Origin: Roseococcus suduntuyensis
GTDB lineage: Bacteria; Pseudomonadota; Alphaproteobacteria; Acetobacterales; Acetobacteraceae
NCBI RefSeq assembly: GCF_014196305.1
Contig: NZ_JACIDJ010000001.1
Span: 978,290-1,042,289 of the forward strand
Direction of reading: 5' to 3'
Length of the DNA stretch: 64,000 bases
Both the position numbers and the translations under genes were made by a program. Below the pieces are notes generated by a model. The model saw only the letters and a program-made list of their open reading frames with translations, searched no databases and was not told where the DNA came from. Positions 19,940 to 28,159 of this stretch are shown here, piece after piece (position 1 is the first letter of the stretch; each line of letters begins with the position of its first letter).

Positions 19940-19966
19940 TGAACGACCCTACATATGTTCAGGTAT

Positions 19967-19981
19967 TGTTATATTATAACA
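19967..19981 (-). promoter_or_regulatory. Zur-type operator upstream of the porin gene
   Basis: TGTTATATTATAACA is a perfect 15-bp palindrome with a single central base, matching the known Zur box of proteobacteria (GTTATANNATAAC core). It is centred 35 bases from the ATG of the porin gene and sits in the only clearly AT-rich stretch of the region. On the minus strand it contains TATAAT, a likely -10 element, so a bound repressor would cover the promoter. No other gene faces away from it. Confidence 0.7.
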
Positions 19982-20048
19982 TGAAGTGCTCCTGACGACC
20001 AGCGGGCATGGGTCCGGAGGGGCCCGGCGCCTGATGGGCGTTGGCCCC

Positions 20049-20909
20049 TCAGGCGGCCGCCCGCCGTGGCAGCGCGATCAGGATGCCGCCCGCCGCGATC
20101 ACCGCCGCCCCCACCAGCGTGAACAGGTCCGGCCAGTCGGCAAAGACCAGGATGCCCGCCAGCATCGCCCAGATGAGCTGGCTGTAGGAGAGCGGCGCCA
20201 GCAGGCTGGCCGGCGCCCGCGCATAGGCCAGCACCAGCAGCCCGTGGCTCAGCGCGCCCAGCAGCCCCACCATCACCAGCCCCACCCACTCGATCGGCGC
20301 GGGCGGCATGAAGACGAAGGGCTGCAGCAGGCTGGCGGCCAGGGCGGCGGCGATGGCCGTGTGCATGATGGTGGTGCGCGGGTCATCCAGCTTGGCCAGG
20401 CGCCGCGTCAGGATCTGGTAGAAGGCGAACATGGTGGCGGTGCACAGCGGCAGCAGATAGGCCCAGTGCAGCGCCTCGCCCGTCAGGAAGGGCGGCCGCA
20501 CCGCGATCATCACCCCCACGAAGCCGATGGCCACCCCCGCCCAGCGCCGCCAGCCCACCGGTTCGCGCAGCAACACCGCCGCGAGTGCGACCGTGATGAG
20601 CGGCGAGGCGAAGCCCACGGCCGTGGCATCCGCGATGGGGATATGCGCCAGCGCCTCGGTGAAGGTCAGCGTGCAGCCCAGCAGCAGCAGCGATCGCAGC
20701 ACCTGCAAGCCCGGCGCGCGGGAGCGCCAGGGCAGGCGGCCCATGACCAGCCGCAGCGTGATGGCGACCGCGAGCGCCGAGAAGGTGAAGCGGGCCCAGG
20801 CCAGCTGCACGGCGTGGAAGTCGGACAGCAGCTTGAACAGCGTGTCCATCACCACGAAGAGCATGAGTGCCGCGAGTTGCAGCGCCACGCCGTGAAGGGG
20901 CCGGTCCAT
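20049..20909 (-). CDS. DMT-superfamily transporter (EamA)
   Basis: 286-residue membrane protein with ten hydrophobic segments in two EamA halves (first about residues 5-135, second about 150-280). Motifs such as ATAVGFASPLITVALAAVLLREPVGW are typical of drug/metabolite exporters. The substrate is unknown. The next gene upstream on the strand is gcrA, beyond a 52-base gap that holds a strong hairpin, so the two are probably separate units. Confidence 0.85.
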   Translation of the reverse strand: MDRPLHGVALQLAALMLFVVMDTLFKLLSDFHAVQLAWARFTFSALAVAITLRLVMGRLPWRSRAPGLQVLRSLLLLGCTLTFTEALAHIPIADATAVGFASPLITVALAAVLLREPVGWRRWAGVAIGFVGVMIAVRPPFLTGEALHWAYLLPLCTATMFAFYQILTRRLAKLDDPRTTIMHTAIAAALAASLLQPFVFMPPAPIEWVGLVMVGLLGALSHGLLVLAYARAPASLLAPLSYSQLIWAMLAGILVFADWPDLFTLVGAAVIAAGGILIALPRRAAA

Positions 20910-20921
20910 CAGGGGCCTTTA

Positions 20922-20944
20922 TCCGGCGCGGCCTGCGCGCCGGA
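20922..20944 (-). terminator. Hairpin after gcrA
   Basis: Perfect 9-bp arms TCCGGCGCG and CGCGCCGGA with a five-base loop, 18 bases past the gcrA stop. On the minus strand it is followed by TAAAGG, not a T-run, so it is either a weak terminator or an mRNA-stabilising 3' stem. Confidence 0.4.
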
Positions 20945-20961
20945 CCATGAAGCCTGGCGTG

Positions 20962-21510
20962 TTACGCCGCGTCCTCGCGCCGGTCCTTCACGCGGACATA
21001 GGCGACGGCCGCGTGCTCGGCGCAATAGGGCTTCCCGTTCAGGGATTCCGCCGTGCAGAAGCGGAAGCCGGGCGTGCCGGGCTCGCCGATCGGCCAGCAG
21101 CAGCTGCGCGCGCTGGCACGGGCGAAGGGCCGCAGCACATTGGCGGGCTTGGGCGCGCCGAGGGCGGCGGGCATCTCGGCCACGCGCGGCTCGGGCCGGC
21201 GCGCCTCCGGGCGCGGGGGCATGGGGGTGGCGGCGGGCGCGGCCATCACGGCGGCCGGCACCGGCGCCACGGGCGGGGCGGCGGCCACCACGCGCAGCGG
21301 CGGCAGCGTGGGGCGGCGGCCGGCCGCGACGGGGCGCGCGGCGGCGGGGTCGCGCCGGATGGGGCTTGGCCGCGCGGGCAATTGCAGGCGGTGCGCCTTA
21401 CCCACAACGGAATTTTTCGAGACGCCCATGCGGCGCCCGATCTCCGCGGTGGAATGCCCTTCGGACCACAGCGCGCGAAGGCGCTCGATCGCTTCCGACG
21501 TCCAATCCAT
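20962..21510 (-). CDS. gcrA: GcrA cell-cycle regulator
   Basis: Alphaproteobacterial transcription factor that binds sigma-70 and CcrM-methylated GANTC promoters, coordinating replication and division genes. 182 residues. The N-terminal helix-turn-helix WTSEAIERLRALWSEGHSTA and SKNSVVGKAHRL is diagnostic. A proline/alanine-rich linker follows and the C-terminus has the conserved cysteine-containing block CCWPIGEPGTPGFRFC with PYCAEH. The start MDWTSE is fixed by family conservation; the longer upstream frame contains the regulatory region. Upstream DNA carries four GANTC sites and a DnaA-box-like sequence. Confidence 0.95.
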   Translation of the reverse strand: MDWTSEAIERLRALWSEGHSTAEIGRRMGVSKNSVVGKAHRLQLPARPSPIRRDPAAARPVAAGRRPTLPPLRVVAAAPPVAPVPAAVMAAPAATPMPPRPEARRPEPRVAEMPAALGAPKPANVLRPFARASARSCCWPIGEPGTPGFRFCTAESLNGKPYCAEHAAVAYVRVKDRREDAA

Positions 21511-21583
21511 CTGGATGCCCCTTGGCTGAATACCAGATGATGTAGCAAAGCGGACTATTGACCTACAAGCACTGGATTGTCCC

Positions 21584-21662
21584 GAGTCGGCAGAAACTTG
21601 TGGAAAAGCCTTGTCACTCCACTTTGGGTGGTGGCCGAATCCTGCGGGACTCATTGGGAATC
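21584..21662 (-). promoter_or_regulatory. gcrA upstream region: four GANTC sites and a DnaA-box-like motif
   Basis: GANTC sites at 21584-21588 (GAGTC), 21637-21641 (GAATC), 21648-21652 (GACTC) and 21658-21662 (GAATC); the last three are spaced 11 and 10 bp, about one helical turn. TGTGGAAAA at 21599-21607 is the complement of TTTTCCACA, one mismatch from the DnaA box. The whole 209-base gap is AT-rich compared with its surroundings. In Caulobacter DnaA and GcrA/CcrM are linked at this gene; I have not identified the exact promoter hexamers. Confidence 0.6.
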
Positions 21663-21719
21663 ATTAACGCATTGCCATTTTATGGCGATGTCGCTGGATT
21701 TTCACGAAATGCAAATCTT

Positions 21720-22628
21720 TCAGCGCGTGCCCAGCAGCACCAGCACCACGCCCGCCACCAGGATCAGCGCGCCCAGAACGTCCTTGCCCTTGAGCCTCTC
21801 GCCCAGGAAGAAGCGGCTGAACAGCAGGGTGAACAGGATTTCCACCTGACCCACCGCGCGCACCAGGGCCACCGGCGCCAGCGCGAAGCCCATGAACCAG
21901 CAGGACGACCCCGCGGCGGACAGCGCCCCCACCTTCGCGCTGTCCCGCCAGGTGCGGAATACGGCGGTGAGCTGCCCGGGCTCCCGCCACAGCAGCCAGC
22001 CGCCCTGCATCACGGTCTGCATGGCGTTGGTCAGCACCACGGCGAAGAGCGCCTTCAGCAGCACATCCTCGCCCGGCAATTCGGCATTGGCGGTGCGGAT
22101 GCAGATGGCCGTCAGCGCGAAGCAGAAGCCCGACGACATGCCGCGCAGCGCGGCCGGCTGGGTGGTGGCGCGCAGGATTTCGGCGGGGCTCAGCCCGCGG
22201 CCCGCCAGGGTCAGATACATCACCCCGCCCACGCTGATCGCGATGCCGGCCCAGGAGGTCAGCGACAGCACCTCGCCCAGCACCACCACCGCGATGATGG
22301 AGGCCTGCACCGCCTCGGTCTTGGAATAGGCCGTCCCCACCGCGAAGCCGCGCGGCCCGAAGGAGGAGATGAGCAGGTTGGTGCCGAAGATCTGCATCAA
22401 GCCGGCCATGGCGCAGAGCGCCAGGAACCACAGCGTCGGCGTGCCGAAGCTGCCGCCGAAGACCAGCCAATATGTGCCCAGGATCATCAGCCCGAAGGGC
22501 ACGCCATAGAGGTAGCGCACCACCGCCGCGCCATTGAGGGAGAGCTGCCCGCGCAACCGCTGCTGCAAGGCCGTGCGCCAGGTCTGGAACAGCGCGGCGC
22601 AGAGCGTGATCAGAACCCAAAGCGACAA
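21720..22628 (-). CDS. DMT-family transporter, ten-helix
   Basis: 302 residues, about ten membrane helices. Two EamA-like halves are recognisable, the second ending FLGERLKGKDVLGALILVAGVV. Conserved acidic and glycine positions (GEVLSLTSWAGIAISVGG) match this superfamily, but no substrate can be named. It is not closely similar to the other DMT gene at 20049. It lies downstream of the aminotransferase gene on the same strand, with 76 bases between. Confidence 0.82.
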   Translation of the reverse strand: MSLWVLITLCAALFQTWRTALQQRLRGQLSLNGAAVVRYLYGVPFGLMILGTYWLVFGGSFGTPTLWFLALCAMAGLMQIFGTNLLISSFGPRGFAVGTAYSKTEAVQASIIAVVVLGEVLSLTSWAGIAISVGGVMYLTLAGRGLSPAEILRATTQPAALRGMSSGFCFALTAICIRTANAELPGEDVLLKALFAVVLTNAMQTVMQGGWLLWREPGQLTAVFRTWRDSAKVGALSAAGSSCWFMGFALAPVALVRAVGQVEILFTLLFSRFFLGERLKGKDVLGALILVAGVVLVLLGTR

Positions 22629-22704
22629 GTGGCGGCCCCCGAAGTCCGGCCACGCTAGACCCGGCGCGGGGCGGCGTCAGCCCCCCGGGCGCGCGATGCC
22701 GGTG

Positions 22705-23904
22705 TCAGGAACGCGGCCCATCCCGCTCCAGCCAGCGGGAAAGCCGGACGGGCACCTCGGCCATCCCGGCCTCCACGCCGCAATAGCTGAAGCGCAGGAA
22801 GCGGCCCCCGCGCGCGCGGTCGAAATCCACGCCGGGCGTCGCGGCAATGCCCGCGCCCTCCAGCATGCGGGTGCAGAATTCGAGGCTGTCATTCGTCAGG
22901 TGGCCCACGTCGCACCACAGGTAGAAGGCGCCATCGGCGGCGGCGATGCGGTCCAGCCCCGCGCGGGGCAGCCCTTCCAGCAGCAAGGCGCGGCTGCGGG
23001 CATAGCCGGCCTTGATGGCCTCCAGCTCCTCGGTGCAGTCCATCGCGGCTTCGGCCGCCACCTGGGCGATGTGCGGCGGGCTGATGAACATGTTCTGGGC
23101 CACGCATTCGGCCGGCCGCACCAGGTCCTCGGGCAGCACCATCCAGCCGATGCGCCAGCCCGTCATGCACCAGTATTTCGAGAAGCTGTTCACCACGATG
23201 GCGCTGTCGCTGAAGGCGGCGGCGCTGGCCTCGGGCACCGTGTCCCAGGAGAGGCCGTGATAGATCTCGTCCGATACCAGCCGCACGCCGTTGGCGTGGC
23301 ACCAGCGCGCGATGGCGGCCAGTTCCTCGGGCGGCAGCATGGTGCCGGCGGGGTTGCAGGGGCTCGCGATGACCAGCCCGTCCGGGCGCGGGTCCATCGC
23401 CTCAAGCAGGGCGAGGGTGGGCTGGAAGCGCGTCTCGGGGCCGCATTCCAGCAGCACCGCCTCCATGCCCAGGCTTTCCAGGATGTTGGCGTAGGGCGGG
23501 TAGAAGGGGGTGGCCATGGCGATGCGGTCGCCACGGTCGAAGGCGGCCAGGAAGGCCAGCGGGAAGGCGCCCGAGGCGCCCACCGTCACCGCGATGCGCG
23601 ACATCGGCACCACCAGCCCGTAATGGTCGAGGTAGTGCCGCGCGATGCGCGCGCGCAGCGAGGGCAGGCCGAAGGCCTCCGTATAGCCCAGCGCGTGGCC
23701 CGAGCGCATGGCGCGGGTGGCGGCCTCGACGGCCCCTTGCGGCGCGCCATGGCCCGGCTGGCCGACCTCCATGCGGAGAATGCCCGGCGCGCCGGGCGGC
23801 AGGGCCGCGGCGCGCGCATTGGCCGCCGCGATCACGTCCATCACCAGGAAGGGCGGGGATTGCGCCCCGCGCCCGACCTTCAGCACCTCAGCGGTCCGTG
23901 GCAC
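22705..23904 (-). CDS. PLP-dependent class I/II aminotransferase
   Basis: 399-residue cytoplasmic aminotransferase. The PLP lysine lies in NSFSKYWCMTGWRIGW near residue 245; SPCNPAGTMLPPEEL and VSDEIYHGL are the substrate/cofactor motifs, and an arginine near the C-terminus (RFLRFSYCG) binds the substrate carboxylate. The start at MPRTAEVL overlaps the end of the GGT-like gene by 17 bases. Substrate is unclear; aspartate- or aromatic-type enzymes have similar motifs. Confidence 0.88.
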   Translation of the reverse strand: MPRTAEVLKVGRGAQSPPFLVMDVIAAANARAAALPPGAPGILRMEVGQPGHGAPQGAVEAATRAMRSGHALGYTEAFGLPSLRARIARHYLDHYGLVVPMSRIAVTVGASGAFPLAFLAAFDRGDRIAMATPFYPPYANILESLGMEAVLLECGPETRFQPTLALLEAMDPRPDGLVIASPCNPAGTMLPPEELAAIARWCHANGVRLVSDEIYHGLSWDTVPEASAAAFSDSAIVVNSFSKYWCMTGWRIGWMVLPEDLVRPAECVAQNMFISPPHIAQVAAEAAMDCTEELEAIKAGYARSRALLLEGLPRAGLDRIAAADGAFYLWCDVGHLTNDSLEFCTRMLEGAGIAATPGVDFDRARGGRFLRFSYCGVEAGMAEVPVRLSRWLERDGPRS

Positions 23905-25255
23905 CCAGCGCGACGCCGGCGCCGCGCGGGTCGGTCAGTGTGGTGCAGGCGCCTTGCAGCCCCGGCAGGTAGCGCGCGCAGGCGCCGAGCTGCACGCGCC
24001 CGGGCTCCGGCACCGCGGCGAGCGTGGCGTCGGGCGCCGCGCCTTGCAGCATGATGGCGTGGGTGGGCGCGGCCACGGCCAGCGGCGCCGCCCCCTGGCC
24101 CGAGCCCGCCGCCGCCATCCGGAAGGCGCGGATATTGGGCGACCAGCCGAGCGAGGCCGAGAGCAGCGGCGCGCGCCCCGGCTGCGGCGCGGCCGCCAGC
24201 AGGAAGCCCATGCCCGGCATGGTGCGCCCCGTGCCAAACAGGTTGTTCAGGGTGAAGGCGCAGCTCACGGCATTGCCGTTGCGGTCATAGACCATCAGCC
24301 CCGCGCTGGCCGGCAGCAGGGCCGGCTGCGGCGCGGGGGATTGTCCCGCCGCCAGCGCGCGGAAGGCCTGGGCCGCCGCCGCCTGGCCGCCATCGGCCTC
24401 GGCCGGCAGGAAGGCGATGCGGTCGCCGCCCCGGCCCTCGATCACCACAGGGTCCACCACGCGGGGCAGGGCGGGGCGGAGTTCCGCCACCGTGAAGGCG
24501 CCGCCGCCCGCCGCGCCGGAAAGTTCCTCCAGCCGCCGCGCCAGGTTGCCCTGGTGCAGGTCGCCCACGCCGGCCGTGCGCAACTGCGCCAGCGTGGCCG
24601 AGAGGGCCGGGTTCCGGAAGCTGCCGCCCACCGGGACCACGTCGCCGGCCGGCGTGCCATAGACGGCGCGCGCCTCGGCATCGGCGAAGAGGGGGCCGCG
24701 CACCGCCGTCAGGTCCTGGTGCAGGGCGCGCGACATGGGCGTGCCGAAACGGGCCAGTTGCTCGGCGGGGGAGATCAGCTCCTCGAAGGGCCGGCCGCCG
24801 CTGATGCGCGTGTGCAGGGCGAAAAGGCCGCGCGCCAGCATGGGCACCGCCGCCGGGCGGTCGCCGCCCGCCCCGGTGCGGGCGTCTGGCAGGAAGAGCA
24901 GCGCCTCGGTCGTGTTGCGCCGCGCGTCAAACACGAGGCAGGCGCCGCCTCCGCCCAGCCCCACGCGCGAGGGCAGGGTGTGCGCCATGGCGAAGCCCGC
25001 CGCCACCGCCGCATCCGCCGCGTTGCCGCCGGCCGAGAGCACGTTGCGCGCCACCGCCGCCGCCTGGGGTTCCTCGGCCGCGACCCCGCCCAGGAAGCCC
25101 TGCACGAAGCCGGGCGTGCCGGCGGGGATGCTGGGCTCGGCGCCCACCAGGTTGCGGGCGGTGCCGCAGCCCGCAAGCGCCAGCAGGGCGGCGCCCAGGA
25201 CCAGGGGGCGAAGCGCCCGCGGGGCGGTGTGCGGAAATGTGGCCGTGCTGGTCAT
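23888..25255 (-). CDS. Gamma-glutamyltransferase-like lipoprotein
   Basis: 455-residue lipoprotein: lipobox LALAGC (about residues 25-30), then a GGT-type fold, with NAADAAVAAGFAMAHTLPSRVGLGGGG as the N-terminal core motif. In active GGT the mature small subunit begins with the nucleophile Thr in a TTHxS segment. Here the equivalent position before VYDRNGNAVS reads PASAGLM: no TTH is present and Ser is the only hydroxyl candidate. The GSxGG-type region is also changed (GSGQGAAP). It may be an inactive or altered-specificity relative. Divergent from the DsbA-like gene. Confidence 0.72.
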   Translation of the reverse strand: MTSTATFPHTAPRALRPLVLGAALLALAGCGTARNLVGAEPSIPAGTPGFVQGFLGGVAAEEPQAAAVARNVLSAGGNAADAAVAAGFAMAHTLPSRVGLGGGGACLVFDARRNTTEALLFLPDARTGAGGDRPAAVPMLARGLFALHTRISGGRPFEELISPAEQLARFGTPMSRALHQDLTAVRGPLFADAEARAVYGTPAGDVVPVGGSFRNPALSATLAQLRTAGVGDLHQGNLARRLEELSGAAGGGAFTVAELRPALPRVVDPVVIEGRGGDRIAFLPAEADGGQAAAAQAFRALAAGQSPAPQPALLPASAGLMVYDRNGNAVSCAFTLNNLFGTGRTMPGMGFLLAAAPQPGRAPLLSASLGWSPNIRAFRMAAAGSGQGAAPLAVAAPTHAIMLQGAAPDATLAAVPEPGRVQLGACARYLPGLQGACTTLTDPRGAGVALGATDR

Positions 25256-25365
25256 GCTGGCGTCGTGCGTCCCCTGCGTCGGCGGCGCCCGGGAGGGGCC
25301 GCGCCTGCGGTATTCATGATGCTCCGGGCATAGACGCCTTCCGCCCCAGCGGCAACCGCGCCCCT

Positions 25366-25406
25366 TTGGCCCCCCCTTGGCGCCCCCCCTTGGCGCCCCC
25401 CCTTGG
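25366..25406. repeat. Short C-rich tandem repeat in a divergent promoter region
   Basis: TTGG recurs at 25366, 25377, 25390 and 25403, with CGCCCCCCC between; the last units have an exact 13-bp period. It lies in the 201-base gap between the GGT-like gene (minus) and the DsbA-like gene (plus), with runs of six or seven cytosines. Nothing else in the gap is assignable except the AAGGAG ribosome binding site at 25443. Confidence 0.55.
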
Positions 25407-25456
25407 CCCATGGCCCGCCCCGAGGGAACATGCGCCCGCACCAAGGAGCTTGCCCC

Positions 25457-26185
25457 ATGAACCGACGCCGCCTGATCGCGCTGGCCGGCGCCGCGCTGCT
25501 GCCCGGCACCGCCCTGGCCCAGGGCCTCAACGAGGCGCAGCGGGCGGAGGTGCTGGACATCCTCCGCCGCGCCCTGCGCGAGGACCCCAGCATTCTCCGC
25601 GACGCCTTCGAAAGCCTGGAGCGCGCGGAGGAGGAAGCCCGCGCCGCGGCCCGCGCGCAGGCCATCGCGCAGAACGCCCAGGCCCTGTTCCAGGACCCCG
25701 CGGCACCCATCAAGGGCAACCCCCAGGGCCGCGTGGTGCTGGCCGAGTTCTTCGACGTGCGCTGCGGCTTCTGCAAGCAGCTGCACCCCGTCATGGACCA
25801 GCTGGTGCGGCGCGAGAGCGATGTGCGCGTGGTGCTGGTGGACCTGCCCATCCTGGGCCCGGCCTCGGTGCTGGGCGCGCGCGCGCTGCTCGCCGCGCAG
25901 CGCCAGGGCCGCTACGTGCCCCTCTATGACGCGCTGCTGCGCCTGCGCGAGGAGATCACCGAACCCGTGATCCGCCGCGAGGCCGAGCGCGCGGGTCTCG
26001 ACTGGGCCCGGCTGCGGCGCGAGATGGACGAGGCCACGACCACCCAGCGCATCGAGCGGAATTTGGGCCTCGCCCGCGCGCTGGACATCCAGGGCACGCC
26101 CGCCATCCTGGGCGGCACCACCCTGCTGCCCGGCGCGGTGGACCTCGCCACCCTGCAACGCCTGACCGCGCAGCTGCGCGGCTGA
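25457..26185 (+). CDS. DsbA-family thiol oxidoreductase
   Basis: 242-residue exported protein. Signal peptide with MNRRRLIALAGAALLPG, cleavage near ALAQ (residue 20). After a charged coiled-coil-like segment (residues 30-75) comes the thioredoxin-fold domain with CGFC in VRCGFCKQLHP, then cis-proline GTPAILGG near residue 215. It resembles BdbD/Com1-type DsbA proteins. The start is chosen for the AAGGAG at 25443-25448; a longer reading frame has no such site. It probably acts in the periplasm in disulfide exchange. Confidence 0.88.
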   Translation: MNRRRLIALAGAALLPGTALAQGLNEAQRAEVLDILRRALREDPSILRDAFESLERAEEEARAAARAQAIAQNAQALFQDPAAPIKGNPQGRVVLAEFFDVRCGFCKQLHPVMDQLVRRESDVRVVLVDLPILGPASVLGARALLAAQRQGRYVPLYDALLRLREEITEPVIRREAERAGLDWARLRREMDEATTTQRIERNLGLARALDIQGTPAILGGTTLLPGAVDLATLQRLTAQLRG

Positions 26186-26254
26186 CCCACCCCCGGTAGA
26201 CTGACCGCCACGCTTGGGTAATCTGCGCCCCATGGGTCTGGACCTTCCCCCGCG

Positions 26255-27244
26255 ATGAGCCCGCCGCAGCCCACGCCGCTGGCCGCGCTGCTGGACGAGG
26301 CCGGCGCGCCGCCGCGCAGCCTGGTGCTGCGCGCGCCCGATATCGGGCCCTGGCGCGCCGGAAACGGCATCCCCGGCGTCTGGAGCTTCGCGGCCGAGGC
26401 GCCGGGCCCGCATGTCTGCGTGATGGCGCTGACCCATGGCAACGAGATCGCCGGCGGCATCGTGCTGGACCGGCTGCTGCGCGCCGCCACACGCCCAGCC
26501 GCCGGGCGGCTGACGCTGGTCTTCGCCAATCTCGACGCCTTCTCCCGCTTCGACCCGGACGACCCCACGGCCTCGCGCTTCCTGGAGGAGGACATGAACC
26601 GCCTCTGGGACATCGAGGTGCTGGAAGGCCCCCGCCGCAGCGCGGAGCTGCGCCGCGCCCGCGCCCTGCGCCCCGTGCTGGACACGGCCGATGTGGTGCT
26701 GGACCTGCATTCCATGCTCTGGCCGTCGGACCCGCTGTTCCTCGTCAGCGGGCGTTCGCCGGCGGTGGAACTGGCCACGCGCGTCGGCGTGCCGCCGCTG
26801 GTGGTGGCCGATATGGGCCATGTGGCGGGCAGCCGCGTCATTGACTACGGCCCCTTCGGCCAGCCCGGCAGCGGGCGGCGCGGCCTGCTGCTGGAAGGCG
26901 GCTGGCATTGGGAGAAGGCCACGGTGGCGCGCATGGAGCGCGTGACGCGCCGCCTGCTGCACGAGACGGGCGTGCTGCCCGGCGCGCCCCTGGCGCCCGA
27001 CGCCCCGCCGCCGCGCCAGGCGCAGGTGACGCACACCGTCACCGCCCGCACGACGGAATTCACCTTCACCCGCCCCTGGCGCGGCGGCGAGGCGGTGCCG
27101 CGCGCCGGCACGCTGATCGCGATGGATGGGGGCGCGGAGGTCCGCACCCCCCATGACGACTGTCTGCTGGTCCTGCCCTCGCTGCTGCCGCAGCCGGGGC
27201 AGACGGCGGTGCGGCTGGCGCGCCTCGTTCCGCCCCCCGGTTGA
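26255..27244 (+). CDS. Succinylglutamate desuccinylase/aspartoacylase-family protein
   Basis: 329 residues, cytoplasmic. Zinc-ligand motif HGNE (in ALTHGNEIAGG, near residue 61) and the second ligand in VLDLHSMLW near residue 150 identify the M14-like deacylase family; MNRLW lies between them. No signal peptide. The C-terminal 90 residues form the usual beta-rich extension. Substrate is not clear; relatives remove acyl groups from amino acids or act as ectoine-type hydrolases. Confidence 0.82.
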   Translation: MSPPQPTPLAALLDEAGAPPRSLVLRAPDIGPWRAGNGIPGVWSFAAEAPGPHVCVMALTHGNEIAGGIVLDRLLRAATRPAAGRLTLVFANLDAFSRFDPDDPTASRFLEEDMNRLWDIEVLEGPRRSAELRRARALRPVLDTADVVLDLHSMLWPSDPLFLVSGRSPAVELATRVGVPPLVVADMGHVAGSRVIDYGPFGQPGSGRRGLLLEGGWHWEKATVARMERVTRRLLHETGVLPGAPLAPDAPPPRQAQVTHTVTARTTEFTFTRPWRGGEAVPRAGTLIAMDGGAEVRTPHDDCLLVLPSLLPQPGQTAVRLARLVPPPG

Positions 27245-27295
27245 CGCCCTTCCCATCAGGCGGCGGAATGCCGGCAGATCAGTGAGGAAACCTCC

Positions 27296-28159
27296 ATGAA
27301 GCTGCTGCGCCACGGCCCCAAGGGCCAGGAAAAGCCCGGGATGCTCGACGCCCAGGGCGTGATCCGCGACCTCTCTTCCGTGCTGAACGACATCAATGGC
27401 GACACGCTGGCGCCGGGCGTGCTGGCCAAGCTCGCTGCCATCAACCCCGCCGAACTGCCCGCGGTGCCGGCCGGCACGCGGCTGGGTTCGCCCGTCACGG
27501 GCATGACGAACCTGATCTGCATCGGGCTGAACTACGCCGACCACGCGGCCGAGACGGGTGCGGAGCCGCCCAAGGAGCCCATCGTCTTCCTGAAGTCGCT
27601 GGGCGCGCTGAACGGGCCCTTCGACGACATCATCATCCCGCCGCACAGCCGCAAGACCGATTGGGAATGCGAGCTGTGCGTGATCATCGGCACCACCGCG
27701 CGCTATGTCTCCGAGGCGGACGCGATGAACCACGTGGCCGGCTATGCCGTCGGCAACGACGTGAGCGAGCGCGAATGGCAGGCCGAGCGGGGCCCGACCT
27801 GGGACAAGGGCAAGGGTTTCGAGACCTTCGGCCCGCTGGGCCCCTGGCTCGTCACCAAGGACGAGGTGCCGGACCCGCAGGCCCTGCGGATGTGGACGGA
27901 CGTGGACGGCAAGCGCGAGCAGGATGGCAGCACCGCCACCATGATCTTCAACGTGCGGCAACTGATCAGCTACGTCAGCCAGTGCATCACGCTCCATCCG
28001 GGCGATGTCATCTTCACCGGCACGCCGCCGGGCGTGGGCCTGGGCAAGAAGCCGACCCCCTGGTTCCTCAAGGCGGGGCAGGAGCTGCGCGTGGGCATCG
28101 AGGGGCTGGGCGAGCAGCGCAGCCGCACCGTGGCCTACCAAGGCGCCTATGCCAGCTGA
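27296..28159 (+). CDS. Fumarylacetoacetate hydrolase-family protein
   Basis: 287 residues. The FAH fold signature is present: CIGLNYADHAAETG near residue 78, then the metal-binding DWECELCVIIG (Glu ligands) near residue 121, GYAVGNDVSERE, KGFETFGPLGPW, and the C-terminal GDVIFTGTPPGVG. Family members hydrolyse acylpyruvates, fumarylpyruvate or related beta-diketones, or tautomerise them; annotation as ureidoglycolate lyase is often given to close relatives but is not supported by the sequence alone. It overlaps the next small gene by 11 bases. Confidence 0.88.
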   Translation: MKLLRHGPKGQEKPGMLDAQGVIRDLSSVLNDINGDTLAPGVLAKLAAINPAELPAVPAGTRLGSPVTGMTNLICIGLNYADHAAETGAEPPKEPIVFLKSLGALNGPFDDIIIPPHSRKTDWECELCVIIGTTARYVSEADAMNHVAGYAVGNDVSEREWQAERGPTWDKGKGFETFGPLGPWLVTKDEVPDPQALRMWTDVDGKREQDGSTATMIFNVRQLISYVSQCITLHPGDVIFTGTPPGVGLGKKPTPWFLKAGQELRVGIEGLGEQRSRTVAYQGAYAS

